Shown here: piece after piece, positions 17,948-27,089 of the stretch
Layout: each line of letters begins with the position of its first letter
Position numbering within the stretch: position 1 is the first letter of the stretch
Assembly (NCBI GenBank): GCA_007750655.1
Contig: CP036290.1
Location: forward strand, 1,550,001-1,614,000
DNA length: 64,000 bases
DNA from: Rohdeia mirabilis
GTDB taxonomy: Bacteria > Planctomycetota > UBA1135 > GCA-002686595
Direction: 5' to 3'
Notes under the pieces: model-generated
The model's database searches: none
Told to the model about the DNA's origin: nothing
What the model saw: the letters and a program-made list of their open reading frames with translations, nothing else
Position numbers and translations under genes: made by a program

Positions 17948-18813
17948 TTGGCGCCGCGTTCGCCGCGCGCGGGTGCGTTCACGGGCAACCCGCGACCGAT
18001 CTGTTCCGCGATCACGGGCCGCAGGATCCGCGAGCGCATCCAGCGCACCGCGAAGAGGTCCAGAAGGGCCCGCAGCGCCCGGTTCGAGATGCCGTACTTG
18101 CTGACGCCGGCCGTGCGCGGTCGGTGGTTCACCGGGTGCTCGAGCACGTCGAAACCGTAGTAGCGCAGCAGCGTCGGCAGGAAGCGGTGCATCCCGTCGA
18201 ACATCGCGATGCGACAGATGGCCTCGCGCTTGAAGACCTTGAGCGAACAGCCCGTGTCGCGGATCGAGTCCTTCGAGATGGCATTGCGGATGCGGTTCGC
18301 GATCTTCGAACTGATGCGGCGCACGAAGGTGTCGTTGCGCTTCTGCCGGTAGCCGACGACCGCGTCCACACCGCGCGCCTCGAGCAGCGCGATCATGTCC
18401 GGCAGGTCGCGCGGGTCGTTCTGCAGGTCGGCGTCCATGGTCGCGACCAGGTCGCCCCGCGCCGCGTGGAAGCCGGCCGTGATGGCGGCGCTCTGGCCGC
18501 AGTTCTCGCGGAAGAAGAGGCCGCGGACGCGCTCGTCCCGGCGGCACAGGTCGCGCACGATCTCGCGGCTCGAGTCGCGGCTGCCGTCGTCCACCAGGAT
18601 CAGCTCGAAATCCCCGTCGGCGAACGTGCGCCGGACCTCCTCGTACAGCCGCTCGAGGTTGCCCTCCTCGTCGTAGACCGGCGCGATCAGGCTCACGGCC
18701 GTGCGCTTGCCGGCAGCGCGGGAGGAGGCGCTCGCGCTGGGCCTGGACTCCGGGCGGGAGCCGGGGGCGACGTCGTCGGACGGCCGCCGGTGCGGTTCGG
18801 GATGGGTGGGCAC
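17944..18813 (-). CDS. Family 2 glycosyltransferase (polyprenyl-phosphate mannosyltransferase-like)
   Basis: A 289-aa GT-A enzyme similar to dolichyl/undecaprenyl-phosphate mannosyl- or glucosyltransferases, moving a sugar from NDP-sugar to a lipid carrier on the membrane's inner face. Motifs: APVYDEEGNLERLYEEV near 45-60, LVDDGSRDSS near 75, MDADLQNDP (DxD) near 124 and a C-terminal region VNHRPRTAGVSKYG. No C-terminal membrane helices are evident. The GTG at 18811-18813 is the likely start; the longer ORF covers a divergent gene. The stop codon TAG is formed by the end of the inverted-repeat element, so the original C terminus may have been different. Confidence 0.88.
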   Translation of the reverse strand: MPTHPEPHRRPSDDVAPGSRPESRPSASASSRAAGKRTAVSLIAPVYDEEGNLERLYEEVRRTFADGDFELILVDDGSRDSSREIVRDLCRRDERVRGLFFRENCGQSAAITAGFHAARGDLVATMDADLQNDPRDLPDMIALLEARGVDAVVGYRQKRNDTFVRRISSKIANRIRNAISKDSIRDTGCSLKVFKREAICRIAMFDGMHRFLPTLLRYYGFDVLEHPVNHRPRTAGVSKYGISNRALRALLDLFAVRWMRSRILRPVIAEQIGRGLPVNAPARGERGAN

Positions 18814-18927
18814 GGAGCGTGTGGGGGAGCGCGGGGAGGCCCCGAAGAGTCTCCCGCTGAAGGCGACATTGCAAACCGGATTCGCGCCGACCTGCAACCT
18901 TCGTCCTGTTCGTGCGGTCCAGGTGGA

Positions 18928-19374
18928 GTGGATCGGGACGCGGACGGGCAGGTGTCGGGGGCACGGGTGGTCACAGGGGCAGCGCTCGTGGCAGCGGTGG
19001 CGCTGGCGCTCGGTCTGTTCCGGCGCGCCCTGGACACAGGCTCCAGCGGGCTGCGGCGGCCGGCGGCCCGTGCGGCGCACGAGCAGCGCGCCCTCGGAGC
19101 GGCCTCCACGCCGCTCGTGCCGCTGGATCCCCGCGCACGGGGCGCGCATCTCGACGGCTGGTCCGAGCGGGAACTGCGCGGTCTTCCGGGCCTCGGTCGC
19201 CGGCGCGCCGCGGACGTGGTGGCGCTGCGGAACGAGCGGGGAGGGCACCTCGAACTCGACGACTGGGAGCGCGTGCGCGGCGTCGGCGCCACCACGGTCG
19301 AATCCGTGCGCGCCGCCCTGGAACAGCGCCTTCGGGACGCGTCGCCACCTCATGAGCGCGGACCCGCTCCGTGA
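18928..19374 (+). CDS. ComEA-like helix-hairpin-helix protein
   Basis: A 148-aa protein with one N-terminal membrane helix (ALVAAVALALGLF, about residues 15-30), a variable linker and a C-terminal helix-hairpin-helix pair: LRGLPGLGRRRAADVVALR and ERVRGVGATTVESVRAAL. In ComEA this domain binds DNA during uptake. No other competence gene is adjacent, so a DNA-uptake role is only an inference. The GTG start is tentative; another in-frame GTG lies 24 nt downstream. It diverges from the glycosyltransferase and is followed after 31 nt by nadC. Confidence 0.7.
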   Translation: MDRDADGQVSGARVVTGAALVAAVALALGLFRRALDTGSSGLRRPAARAAHEQRALGAASTPLVPLDPRARGAHLDGWSERELRGLPGLGRRRAADVVALRNERGGHLELDDWERVRGVGATTVESVRAALEQRLRDASPPHERGPAP

Positions 19375-19392
19375 CTTCTCCACCCCTGCGGC

Positions 19393-19398
19393 TAGACT
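19393..19398 (+). promoter_or_regulatory. -10 element of nadC, probably leaderless
   Basis: TAGACT, 7 nt, ATG. Confidence 0.45.
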
Positions 19399-19405
19399 CG
19401 CGTCG

Positions 19406-20467
19406 ATGAGCAGTGAACCGGCCCCTCCCCAGGCCGCCAGCCGACCCGACGTTCCGCGCCTCGCTGGCCGGGAGATCGAGGACCTGGTGCGACTGGCCCT
19501 GCGCGAGGACTTGGGGGTACGTCGCGACCCCGCTTTCGACGGGCCATGGGGTGCGGCGGAAGTGGCGGCGCTGCTCGAGCGCGATCTCGCGACGGCCTCG
19601 GCGATCGAGCCGGGAACGCGCGCGGTCGGCGTCCTGACGGCGAAGGGGCGCGGCGTCCTGGCCGGCCTCGAGGTCTACGCCGCCACGTTCCGCGCGCTGG
19701 ATCCGGCGGCCGAGACGGTCCTCGAGAAGACGGACGGCGAACGCGTGCTGCGCGGCGACCTGGTGGCGCGCACGGTCTGCTCGGCGCGCGCCCTGCTCAC
19801 CGGCGAACGCACCGCTCTGAACCTGCTGCAGCGCGCCAGCGGCATCGCGACCCTGACGCGGCGCTTCGTGGATGCCGCCGTGAAGGGCGTCAAGGCCGGA
19901 CGGACCGCGCCCGGCGTGTTCGACACGCGCAAGACGGCGCCCGGTCTGCGCGTGCTCGACAAACACGCCGTGGTCGCCGGCGGCGGATCGAACCACCGCT
20001 ACGGCCTCTACGACGAGGCCATGCTCAAGGACAACCACCTCGATCTCTCGGGCGTGGACGCCAGCGACGAAGCGGCGCGTGCCGAGTTCGTGGCCCGCGT
20101 GCGCCAGGCGCTCCCCGCGAACGTGCGGCTGCACGTCGAGGCGCGCAGCGAGGGCGAGGCGCGCGGTGCACTGCGAGGCGGGGCGGACGTGGTGCTGCTC
20201 GACAACTTCGCGCCGGCCGACCTGGCCCTCGCCGTGCGCCACCTGCGCGCGTTCGCGAAGGACCTCGAGCGCGCGCCGGATGCGCTGCCGATCGAGTTCG
20301 AGGCCTCGGGCGGCATCGACATGGAGACCATCGCCGAGTTCGCCGGAACCGGTGTGGATCGCATCAGCGTCGGCGCCCTGACCCACTCGGTGCGCGCGCT
20401 CGACCTCTCGCTCGGCATCGAACTCGAGTCCTTGTCGACCGAACCCCGAACGCAGGACGACGCATGA
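19406..20467 (+). CDS. nadC: Nicotinate-nucleotide diphosphorylase (carboxylating)
   Basis: Quinolinate phosphoribosyltransferase of NAD synthesis, converting quinolinate and PRPP to nicotinate mononucleotide. 353 aa, longer than the usual 280-300 because of an N-terminal extension and insertions. Motifs: ERTALNLLQRASGIAT near 133, the substrate loop DTRKTAPGLRVLDKHAV near 173, GGGSNHRYGLYD near 193, LKDNH near 208 and FEASGGID near 296. The ATG at 19406 follows a TAGACT promoter element. Its stop overlaps the next start (ATGA), so the two are translationally coupled. Confidence 0.96.
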   Translation: MSSEPAPPQAASRPDVPRLAGREIEDLVRLALREDLGVRRDPAFDGPWGAAEVAALLERDLATASAIEPGTRAVGVLTAKGRGVLAGLEVYAATFRALDPAAETVLEKTDGERVLRGDLVARTVCSARALLTGERTALNLLQRASGIATLTRRFVDAAVKGVKAGRTAPGVFDTRKTAPGLRVLDKHAVVAGGGSNHRYGLYDEAMLKDNHLDLSGVDASDEAARAEFVARVRQALPANVRLHVEARSEGEARGALRGGADVVLLDNFAPADLALAVRHLRAFAKDLERAPDALPIEFEASGGIDMETIAEFAGTGVDRISVGALTHSVRALDLSLGIELESLSTEPRTQDDA

Positions 20468-20952
20468 AGGTGCCGCACCAACCGACCGGCCCCGCGCGGC
20501 GTCTGTCGCTCGATCTCCCCGCCGTCCACGCGGCCGTGCGTCAGGGCCGTCAAGCCGTGCGCACGTTCGCCAAGTTCGACGGCCTGCCCGACGGCGAGTG
20601 CGAGCACCTCGTGCTGGTCGTCGCCGAACTCCTGTCCAACGCCGTCGACCACGGGGGGGGCGGCGGTGCCCAGGAGCTCGCGGACCTCGTGGGCGACGTG
20701 CGCATGGAGCTCGACCTCGAGCTCGACGCCGACCACTGGGTCGTGACCGTGCGCGACCAGGGCACCGGCGATGCGAGTCAGCTGGCGCCCAAGCTCGCCG
20801 ACGACGAGGAGCCGGACCTGCTCGACGACCGCGGCCGCGGGCTGTTCCTCATGCAGCAGCTCGTGGACGAGATGACGATCGGGCCGCGTGGCGACGGCCC
20901 GGGTCTGGTGGTGCGCTGCACCAAGAAGGTCGAGGCGCCCGAACCGGACTGA
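20464..20952 (+). CDS. Anti-sigma-factor-type serine kinase/ATPase (RsbW/SpoIIAB-like)
   Basis: A 162-aa single-domain GHKL ATPase of the HATPase_c_2 class. The N-box is LVLVVAELLSNAVDHG near residues 45-60, and the G boxes are VRDQGTGD near 97 and DDRGRGLFLMQQLVDEM near 121. Such proteins phosphorylate anti-anti-sigma factors or act as switch kinases in stress signalling. No sigma factor or STAS partner is next to it; coupling to nadC is the only context. It is slightly acidic and has no membrane segment. Confidence 0.88.
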   Translation: MKVPHQPTGPARRLSLDLPAVHAAVRQGRQAVRTFAKFDGLPDGECEHLVLVVAELLSNAVDHGGGGGAQELADLVGDVRMELDLELDADHWVVTVRDQGTGDASQLAPKLADDEEPDLLDDRGRGLFLMQQLVDEMTIGPRGDGPGLVVRCTKKVEAPEPD

Positions 20953-21024
20953 GCGGCGGCGCGAGCGTTTCGCCACACATCGCTGCGTAGTCGCTGCGCG
21001 TTCCGCCGGTAGAGGGCGGGTGTG

Positions 21025-21159
21025 ATGACGACGAATCGAGCGAGCCGGATGGTGGCACTGTTGATATTGGTGGTGGGAGCCGCAGCTCTGTGGGTCACGA
21101 GCACTGGCTCGACCCAGGCTCCGGTCGAGAGCGCGGTCTTGGAGCAGCTGCCGGACTAG
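21025..21159 (+). CDS. Small single-helix membrane protein
   Basis: A 44-aa protein: a polar start MTTNRASR, one hydrophobic helix MVALLILVVGAAALWV and a short polar tail ending VLEQLPD. A GAGGGCGGG purine run lies just upstream. The next gene starts 8 nt after its stop, and the TAG stop overlaps a possible TAGGAT -10 for that gene. The lower GC and position suggest it belongs with the following large protein. Function unknown. Confidence 0.5.
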   Translation: MTTNRASRMVALLILVVGAAALWVTSTGSTQAPVESAVLEQLPD

Positions 21160-21167
21160 GATCGGGC

Positions 21168-23633
21168 ATGCTCAGCCGCACGAGAACATGGGCCCTTCTC
21201 GTTGGAGTCGGTGCGACGCTCGTGCTGCTCGTTTGGCTCGTTCGTGGAGGCGGAGTCACCGGCGAGCCGGTGAGGCCCGACGCTCCGCTGAGTTCACAGG
21301 CCGCGGATACCAGCACCGACAACCGCGCCGACCTCGCTACCGAACGCCTCGAGGCGGACGACACTCGAGAGATCCTCGAAGTTCGCAAGGCCTCCGTGTT
21401 CCGAGGCCGTCTCGTCGGTCTGACCTGGCCGGGCGTCGACAACCCCGTGCCCGACGCTCGGGCGCGCGTATCGCTCTTCCACGTCCGCTCCACGCCCAAT
21501 GAGGCCATCTTCGCGACCGACGTTCGAACCGATGCCGATGGCTGGTTCGAGGTGCCGTTGCCGTTCGACGAGGTGGACGTCGAGTATCCGGTCGAGAATC
21601 ACAGGCGCCTGTACGTCCACGTGGCGTCCAGCGATTCGGGTGTTCGGATCTACGCGGGTGAACGCGACGGACATGCGCTCTGGAGAGGCGACGGCACCCT
21701 CGTCGCCGACCCGATTCGCTTCGAACCGGAAGAGCTCCTCTTCACGATCTCCGTCGTGGACGGAGAGGGCGAGCCGTTCACGGACGCCTGGCTGAACGTC
21801 GAGAGCGAGATCGACTGGTGGCGTGTCGGTCGCCGGGCGCGTGTGCGTGCGCAGTCGTTGCAGGACGCGACGCCGCCGCGACCGGGTGTCTTTGCTGTGT
21901 ACGGCGAGTCGAATGTTCCGCTGACCTACCGTGTTGTCGCCGGAGGGGAGATCGATGGAGCTCGTTCTTCCAGCAGTGCCTCGCTCGCTGGTCTCGAGCC
22001 GGACGGAGGCTCGCACACCATCGTCGTTCCGCGCCGGCTGGGCCGCGTTCGCTTCGAACTCGCCTGGAGTCTGCCCGGGGACGAATGGGTCGTTCCGCTC
22101 CTGCGGACCCTTGACGTCGACAAGAGACTCAATGACGAGTTGGAGATTGCAGCGCTCATCGTCATAACGCGAACCGATCTCCTCGAGCTCGTGCAGCCCG
22201 TACTGGCGCCCGCAGGCGCTGGTCGAACCGATGCGGGCGGCGAGCGGTGGCAGGCACCAGCCTGGAGTGAGGCCTACCACGACCTCGAATTCCTCCGGGA
22301 CGGTGCGCGGCGCGTGGTCGAGATCGACGTCCCGCCCGGGGTCTGGGACCTACGGGCGACCTCGCACGGGCGACCACTGCAGTGCGACCCGCTGCGGGAC
22401 GCCCTCGTCGTCGAACCCGGTGGCGAGTACGACTTGGGCGAGATCGACCTGGCGGATCACCTGTTCCTGTTCACGGCGCTCTTGGCCTGGTCCCTGGAGG
22501 ACGATGCCGAGACGCGTGGGTTCGACGGGGCAGCGAAGTTGAGTCGACTCGAGCGCGTCCGCGTGGACGGCTCGCGCTCGCACGCGCTGCTCATCGACGT
22601 CGGCACCCATCCGATCTGGTATTCGGGCCAGCGCAACCACGCTAGGCCTGGCGCGGCGCGCGGTCCTTGGTACTCGCCCCGTGGATCAGGGCGTGCGACC
22701 GTCGAACTCGAGCCGCTGAAGGACGATGACGGCGGCGGAGGCGGATGGAGGGGGATTTCGCTGCACCCCGTCATGGCGTCGAGCGAGTTCGGTCCATGGC
22801 TCCATGCACCATCCGCTCGTTCTCCGGTCGATTGGCTCGACGTGCGCGACATCCAAGATGGCCTCGGCTACCTCGACGATCTCGGGGTGATCGCCGCCTT
22901 GCTCGGTGACAGACAGTTGCTCGATGACTGGCAGGAGTTCTTCGAAGAGGGCTTCGACCTGGGTCTCTACGATCGTCTCGGCATCCAGGCCGACGACCTG
23001 ATCGACCCCGACACCTGGGAGCGGACGGGCCACGTCGCCCTCCTGGTCAGCGCCCACCCGAACCCGTCGGTCCTGATCGGCATCCCCGGACGCGCGACCT
23101 GGCAGCAGACTCTGCGCCACGACGAGCTGAACGTCGTCGCGCCGCCAGTCGCCTCCGCGAGCGGGCTGGTCGTCCGTTTCCCCGAGGCGCGCGACGGCTG
23201 GCGCTTCGGCGTGCGCCTCCTCGACTGGCGCGGAGATCCGTGGGCCGTGGCACCGTCGGCGATCGCCCTGGCGGCGGGGGAACGCGAGCTGTCGCTCGCC
23301 TTCGACGCCGAGGGTGCCGTGCGCTTCGTCCCCTGCGCGTGGCGGACGGGAGGCGACGATCTGGGTGAGGCGTGCACGGGGTGGGTCGAGGCACCGACCC
23401 GTCGCGAGGACCTCCCGAACCCGAAGCACGAGTACTGGCCACCGTGGGTGCCGCCTCTTGGCTCTGGGGTCGCTGCCGACCTCGGTGCACACGTCAGCGA
23501 GGTCGCACTCCGCCGCGGCACCTGGCAGACCGTCGAAGCGTCGGCGTCACTCGAGGATCTCCATGCCGCCTTCGAGCGCGTGCGTCTGTCGCCGCCACTT
23601 CCGCGGCGCGAGAGCAGCGAACAGGCGCGCTGA
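21168..23633 (+). CDS. Large membrane-anchored protein of unknown function
   Basis: An 821-aa protein. The ATG at 21168 gives an N-terminal hydrophobic anchor or uncleaved signal (ALLVGVGATLVLLVWLV). The rest is predicted extracytoplasmic. The pattern suggests repeated beta-sandwich units, such as the carboxypeptidase-regulatory type found in secreted planctomycetal proteins: VFRGRLVGL, with TDADGWFEVPLP near residue 120. Codons are more mixed and GC lower in the first 1.5 kb than in neighbouring genes, hinting at a faster-evolving gene. No enzyme motif is seen. Confidence 0.7.
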   Translation: MLSRTRTWALLVGVGATLVLLVWLVRGGGVTGEPVRPDAPLSSQAADTSTDNRADLATERLEADDTREILEVRKASVFRGRLVGLTWPGVDNPVPDARARVSLFHVRSTPNEAIFATDVRTDADGWFEVPLPFDEVDVEYPVENHRRLYVHVASSDSGVRIYAGERDGHALWRGDGTLVADPIRFEPEELLFTISVVDGEGEPFTDAWLNVESEIDWWRVGRRARVRAQSLQDATPPRPGVFAVYGESNVPLTYRVVAGGEIDGARSSSSASLAGLEPDGGSHTIVVPRRLGRVRFELAWSLPGDEWVVPLLRTLDVDKRLNDELEIAALIVITRTDLLELVQPVLAPAGAGRTDAGGERWQAPAWSEAYHDLEFLRDGARRVVEIDVPPGVWDLRATSHGRPLQCDPLRDALVVEPGGEYDLGEIDLADHLFLFTALLAWSLEDDAETRGFDGAAKLSRLERVRVDGSRSHALLIDVGTHPIWYSGQRNHARPGAARGPWYSPRGSGRATVELEPLKDDDGGGGGWRGISLHPVMASSEFGPWLHAPSARSPVDWLDVRDIQDGLGYLDDLGVIAALLGDRQLLDDWQEFFEEGFDLGLYDRLGIQADDLIDPDTWERTGHVALLVSAHPNPSVLIGIPGRATWQQTLRHDELNVVAPPVASASGLVVRFPEARDGWRFGVRLLDWRGDPWAVAPSAIALAAGERELSLAFDAEGAVRFVPCAWRTGGDDLGEACTGWVEAPTRREDLPNPKHEYWPPWVPPLGSGVAADLGAHVSEVALRRGTWQTVEASASLEDLHAAFERVRLSPPLPRRESSEQAR

Positions 23634-23655
23634 GCCGAGGCGGTTCTCGGGCACG

Positions 23656-23661
23656 TAGCAT
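23656..23661 (+). promoter_or_regulatory. -10 element of a probably leaderless mRNA
   Basis: TAGCAT followed by exactly 6 nt and ATG. Confidence 0.45.
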
Positions 23662-23667
23662 GCCCGC

Positions 23668-24213
23668 ATGGAGCGCGACGAGATCGAAGACGCAGTGGCT
23701 GCACGGGGCAGTCTGGGGCTCGTCCGCCGGCTCGGTTTCGCACTTCTCGCTCTTCCCCGCCCAGCCGGCGTCCTGCTCGCAGCCGCGTGGATGGCCTTCT
23801 CCTGGTGGCTGTCGTCGGGCACGCACGGGCCCCAGGACGGCGGACCGTGGTGGGGGTTCCTGTCGAATCTGGCCCACGCGCCGCTGTTCGGACTCCTCGC
23901 GCTCTGGTGGATCGTGGCGCTGCCGCGGCGTGACGCTCCGCTGCGTTGGGCGCGGCTCGGAGCGCGCGAGATGGGGCTCGTCGTCCTCCTCGTGCTCGCC
24001 TGGGGCGCGGTCGACGAGTGGCACCAGTCGGGCGTGGACGGACGCGTCGCGAGCTGGACCGATCTGGTGACCGACGGGGTGGGGGCGACGGCGGTGCTGG
24101 TGGTCGCGGCCTACGCCGGTCGGTCGGACGCGCGGGCGGCGGGTCTGGTGGCGCGGCTCGTGATCGGGCTCGCGGCCTGCGCGTTGGCCGCGGGCGTGGC
24201 GACGGCGATCTGA
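23668..24213 (+). CDS. VanZ-like membrane protein
   Basis: A 181-aa protein with about five hydrophobic segments. The core matches the VanZ family: AHAPLFGLLALWW (helix 2 region) and DEWHQSGVDGRVASWTDLVTDGVGA, the family's diagnostic D-E-x-x-Q ... R ... D-x-x-x-(N/D)-x-x-G motif. VanZ relatives are linked to glycopeptide resistance in some species, but most family members have no known role. The ATG at 23668 is supported by the TAGCAT element. Confidence 0.85.
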   Translation: MERDEIEDAVAARGSLGLVRRLGFALLALPRPAGVLLAAAWMAFSWWLSSGTHGPQDGGPWWGFLSNLAHAPLFGLLALWWIVALPRRDAPLRWARLGAREMGLVVLLVLAWGAVDEWHQSGVDGRVASWTDLVTDGVGATAVLVVAAYAGRSDARAAGLVARLVIGLAACALAAGVATAI

Positions 24214-24294
24214 CGCGCGCTCCGCGGTAGCACGTCTCGGCCGCACACCACGCACGTCGAACGAGGCAGAGCGCCCGCGTGTCACACACCGCGC

Positions 24295-24316
24295 CGGCGG
24301 TCGGTCGAAACCGCCG
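24295..24316 (+). terminator. Hairpin between vanZ-like gene and purB
   Basis: CGGCGGT pairs with ACCGCCG, 8-nt loop, 82 nt after the VanZ-like stop. Confidence 0.35.
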
Positions 24317-24324
24317 CCGCTTCC

Positions 24325-24354
24325 TTGGGGTCGACCGCTCGCCGTTCGCACAAT
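24325..24354 (+). promoter_or_regulatory. Promoter of purB
   Basis: TTGGGG (24325-24330), 18-nt spacer, CACAAT (24349-24354). The predicted start of transcription falls on the ATG at 24362, not the one at 24353, which overlaps the -10. Confidence 0.4.
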
Positions 24355-24361
24355 GCCACCC

Positions 24362-25819
24362 ATGAGCCCCGACACGAAGAGCGCCACGAATCCCGACGCC
24401 ACCTACGTCTCGCCGCTGTCGTCGCGCTACGCCAGCGCGGGCATGCGGCGGCTGTTCTCGAACGAGCACCGCGCCGGGGTCTGGCGCGACCTGTGGATCG
24501 CACTGGCCGAGGCCGAACGCGAACTGGGTCTCGACATCAGCGAGTCCCAACTGGCCGAACTGCGCGCGACGAAGGACACGATCGACTTCGCGTCCGTCGC
24601 CCGCCACGAGCAGGAACTGCGCCACGACGTGATGGCGCACGTGCACGCCTGGGGCGAGCTCGCGCCGAACGCGCGCGGCATCCTGCACCTGGGCGCGACC
24701 TCGTGCTACGTCACCGACAACGGCGACCTGGCGATCTTCCGCGACGCGCTCGATCTCGTCCGCGCGCAGGTCATCGGGGTGATCCGCAACCTGCGCGACT
24801 TCGCCGTGCGCCACCGCGCGACTCCGGCCCTCGGACTCACGCACTACCAACCGGCCCAGGCGACGACGGTCGGCAAGCGCGCGACGCTGTGGATCCAGGA
24901 CCTGGTGGCCGACCTCGAGGACCTCGAGCAGGCGCGCACGCAGATCCGCTTCCGCGGCGTGAAGGGCACGACCGGCACGCAGGCCTCGTTCCTCGCGCTG
25001 TTCGACGGCGACCACGCGAAGGTGCGCGCGCTCGACGCCGCGGTGACGAAGCGCATGGGCTTCGACCGCGTGTTCGGCGTCACCGGCCAGACCTATCCGC
25101 GCAAGCTCGACTTCCGCATCGGCCAGGTGCTGAGTTCCATCTGCCAGAGCGCGCACAAGTTCGCCGTCGACCTGCGCCTCTCCGCCGGGCGGCGCGAGAT
25201 GGAGGAGCCGTTCGAAGCCAAGCAGATCGGCTCGTCCGCCATGCCCTGGAAGCGCAACCCGATGCGCAGCGAACGCATCTGCTCGCTCGCGCGCTACGTG
25301 ATCGCCGCGCTCGACAACCCCGCGCAGACGGCGGCCCAGCAGTGGTTCGAGCGCACCCTCGACGACTCCGCCAACCGCCGCATCTCGATGGCCGAGATGT
25401 ACCTCGCGACCGACGCCGTGCTGCAGCTCTACCTCAACGTCAGTGGCGGCCTCGTCGTGCACGAGAAGGTCGTCGAGAAGCACCTGGTCGACGAGCTTCC
25501 GTTCCTCGCCTCCGAGAACCTGATGATGGCCGCGGTGCAGGGCGGCGCCGATCGCCAGGACGTGCACGAGGCCCTGCGCCTGCACGCGCGCCGGGCCAGC
25601 GACGCCGTCCACCAGGGCCTTGCGAACCCGATGACCGCGAATCTGGCAGCGGACCCCGCTTTTGCCGGTGTGAAGGGGCAGCTCGACGCGCTGCTCGATC
25701 CCGCGCGCTACGTGGGCCGCGCCCCCGAGCAGGTGGACGAGTACCTGGCCGACGAGGTGGATCCGCTGCTCGCCCGCTGGCGCGACCTGGACGCCGGTGG
25801 GGGCGACGTGCGCGTCTGA
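24362..25819 (+). CDS. purB: Adenylosuccinate lyase
   Basis: PurB splits SAICAR and adenylosuccinate with release of fumarate, in purine synthesis. 485 aa. Fumarase/aspartase superfamily motifs: GATSCYVTDNGDL near residue 115, LTHYQPAQATTVGKR near 157 and the signature GSSAMPWKRNPMRSE near 288-302. The length and sequence fit the eukaryote-like PurB branch. ATG 24362 is preferred over ATG 24353 because of the promoter position; the difference is three residues. Confidence 0.95.
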   Translation: MSPDTKSATNPDATYVSPLSSRYASAGMRRLFSNEHRAGVWRDLWIALAEAERELGLDISESQLAELRATKDTIDFASVARHEQELRHDVMAHVHAWGELAPNARGILHLGATSCYVTDNGDLAIFRDALDLVRAQVIGVIRNLRDFAVRHRATPALGLTHYQPAQATTVGKRATLWIQDLVADLEDLEQARTQIRFRGVKGTTGTQASFLALFDGDHAKVRALDAAVTKRMGFDRVFGVTGQTYPRKLDFRIGQVLSSICQSAHKFAVDLRLSAGRREMEEPFEAKQIGSSAMPWKRNPMRSERICSLARYVIAALDNPAQTAAQQWFERTLDDSANRRISMAEMYLATDAVLQLYLNVSGGLVVHEKVVEKHLVDELPFLASENLMMAAVQGGADRQDVHEALRLHARRASDAVHQGLANPMTANLAADPAFAGVKGQLDALLDPARYVGRAPEQVDEYLADEVDPLLARWRDLDAGGGDVRV

Positions 25820-25916
25820 GCCGCCCGCGGCCGCGTCGCTCGCGCGGCCGTGGCCCACCCCTGGTCCGCCGCCGCCGGCGCCCGGTCCGGATTTCGCTCC
25901 GCTTGGCGAGGGGGGT

Positions 25917-26885
25917 ATGGTTCCCCGTGGGCCCCCTCTCTCCTCCCGACCTGCCAAGGCGTCCGTGACGGCTCCCGGTATCCCCAACGAGTTCGCGCTC
26001 TCGACCGCGTGCTTCGGCGCGCGGCTCCCGAACGTCCAGGACCAGGTCTTCGCAGCCGTGGGCATGGGCTTTCGGCGCATCGAGCTGGGGCGCTCGGACG
26101 CGCCGCCGGACATGTCCGGCCTGGAAGAGGCCCGCGGCGAGACGGGGATCGAGGTCGTGGGTCTGGTGGCCGGCTGTCGCGACGTCGTGGCGCCCGACAT
26201 GGTCGCTTCGCAGCTCGGCTCGCTGGACGAGGACCGTCGCAAGCGCGCGGTCAATTCGCTGCGCCGCCACGCGCGCCTCGCGCTCGAGTACAAGTGCCGG
26301 CGCGTGATCGTGCGCGGCAGCCAGGTCGAGAACGCCGGCCTGAAGCAGCGCGCGCGCGCCTTCGACACCGAAGTCGTCGAGAAGGGCCTGACGCTCGATC
26401 TGTGCGAGCGACTCGCCCCGTTCGTCCAAGAGGTGCAACAGGAAGGCCAGGCCCAGGTGCAGCAGCTGTGCCGCTCGCTCCACGAGGTCATGGCCGCCTT
26501 CCCCGACATCCAGTTCGCGCTCGAACCCGGCCGCGGCATCGACGACCTGCTCGGCTACGACGCCATGGGGTGGGTGCTCGACGATCTGTCGCGACAGGGA
26601 CTGGGCTACTGGCACGACGTGGGGCGTATCCACCTGCGCGAGCGGCACGGTCTGCCGTCGCAGGCGGACTGGCTCGACGCCTACGGCTCCCGCATGACCG
26701 GCGTCCACCTGCAGGACGCCGCCGACCACGAGGTCGGACTGCCGATCGGATCCGGTCAGGTCGACTTCAAGCAACTGGTCGACGCCGTGCCCCGCCGCGC
26801 CGAACGGGTGGTCGACGTGCACCACAGCCACGGGCGCATCGAGATCCTCACCTCCGTGCGCAACCTGCTGGCGCTCGGCTTCTGA
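25917..26885 (+). CDS. Xylose-isomerase-like TIM-barrel protein
   Basis: A 322-aa sugar phosphate isomerase/epimerase-like (AP endonuclease 2 family) protein. The fold begins at NEFALSTACFG. Likely metal ligands are Glu in FALEPGRGID, His in YWHDVGRIH, His in GVHLQDA and the Glu/Asp of the final segment VVDVHHSH. The substrate is unknown. The ATG at 25917 has a GAGGGGGG purine run. A GTG at 25965 with AAGG upstream is an equally possible start and would begin nearer the fold. An insertion with coiled-coil character (QEVQQEGQAQVQQL) lies near the middle. Confidence 0.75.
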   Translation: MVPRGPPLSSRPAKASVTAPGIPNEFALSTACFGARLPNVQDQVFAAVGMGFRRIELGRSDAPPDMSGLEEARGETGIEVVGLVAGCRDVVAPDMVASQLGSLDEDRRKRAVNSLRRHARLALEYKCRRVIVRGSQVENAGLKQRARAFDTEVVEKGLTLDLCERLAPFVQEVQQEGQAQVQQLCRSLHEVMAAFPDIQFALEPGRGIDDLLGYDAMGWVLDDLSRQGLGYWHDVGRIHLRERHGLPSQADWLDAYGSRMTGVHLQDAADHEVGLPIGSGQVDFKQLVDAVPRRAERVVDVHHSHGRIEILTSVRNLLALGF

Positions 26886-27089
26886 GCGCGAGGAATAGCG
26901 CTCTCGACGGGTCGGATCGGGGCCGCGGGGGTGGCGGCTTTCGCGTTCGTAAGTTGTTGAGGGCAAGCAGATTGTGGATGTCGTGACCGCTCGTGGAGCT
27001 GCCCGGGCCCGCGCTGGACGATAGTGAGCCGTCCGCTGACCGTCGATCGGGTGCAGCGCGTCCGACCCGCACCCGGGTCGCCCACATCC

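Noticed and set aside
18850..18905. TTGCA...TGCAA inverted repeat between the glycosyltransferase and ComEA-like genes
   Set aside because: Short arms and chance is likely; it may only reflect two divergent promoters.
22967..26539. A 1190-codon open frame on the minus strand
   Set aside because: It is an antisense shadow of the unknown protein, the VanZ-like gene, purB and the TIM-barrel gene. Its composition is Arg/Ala/Pro-rich without domains.
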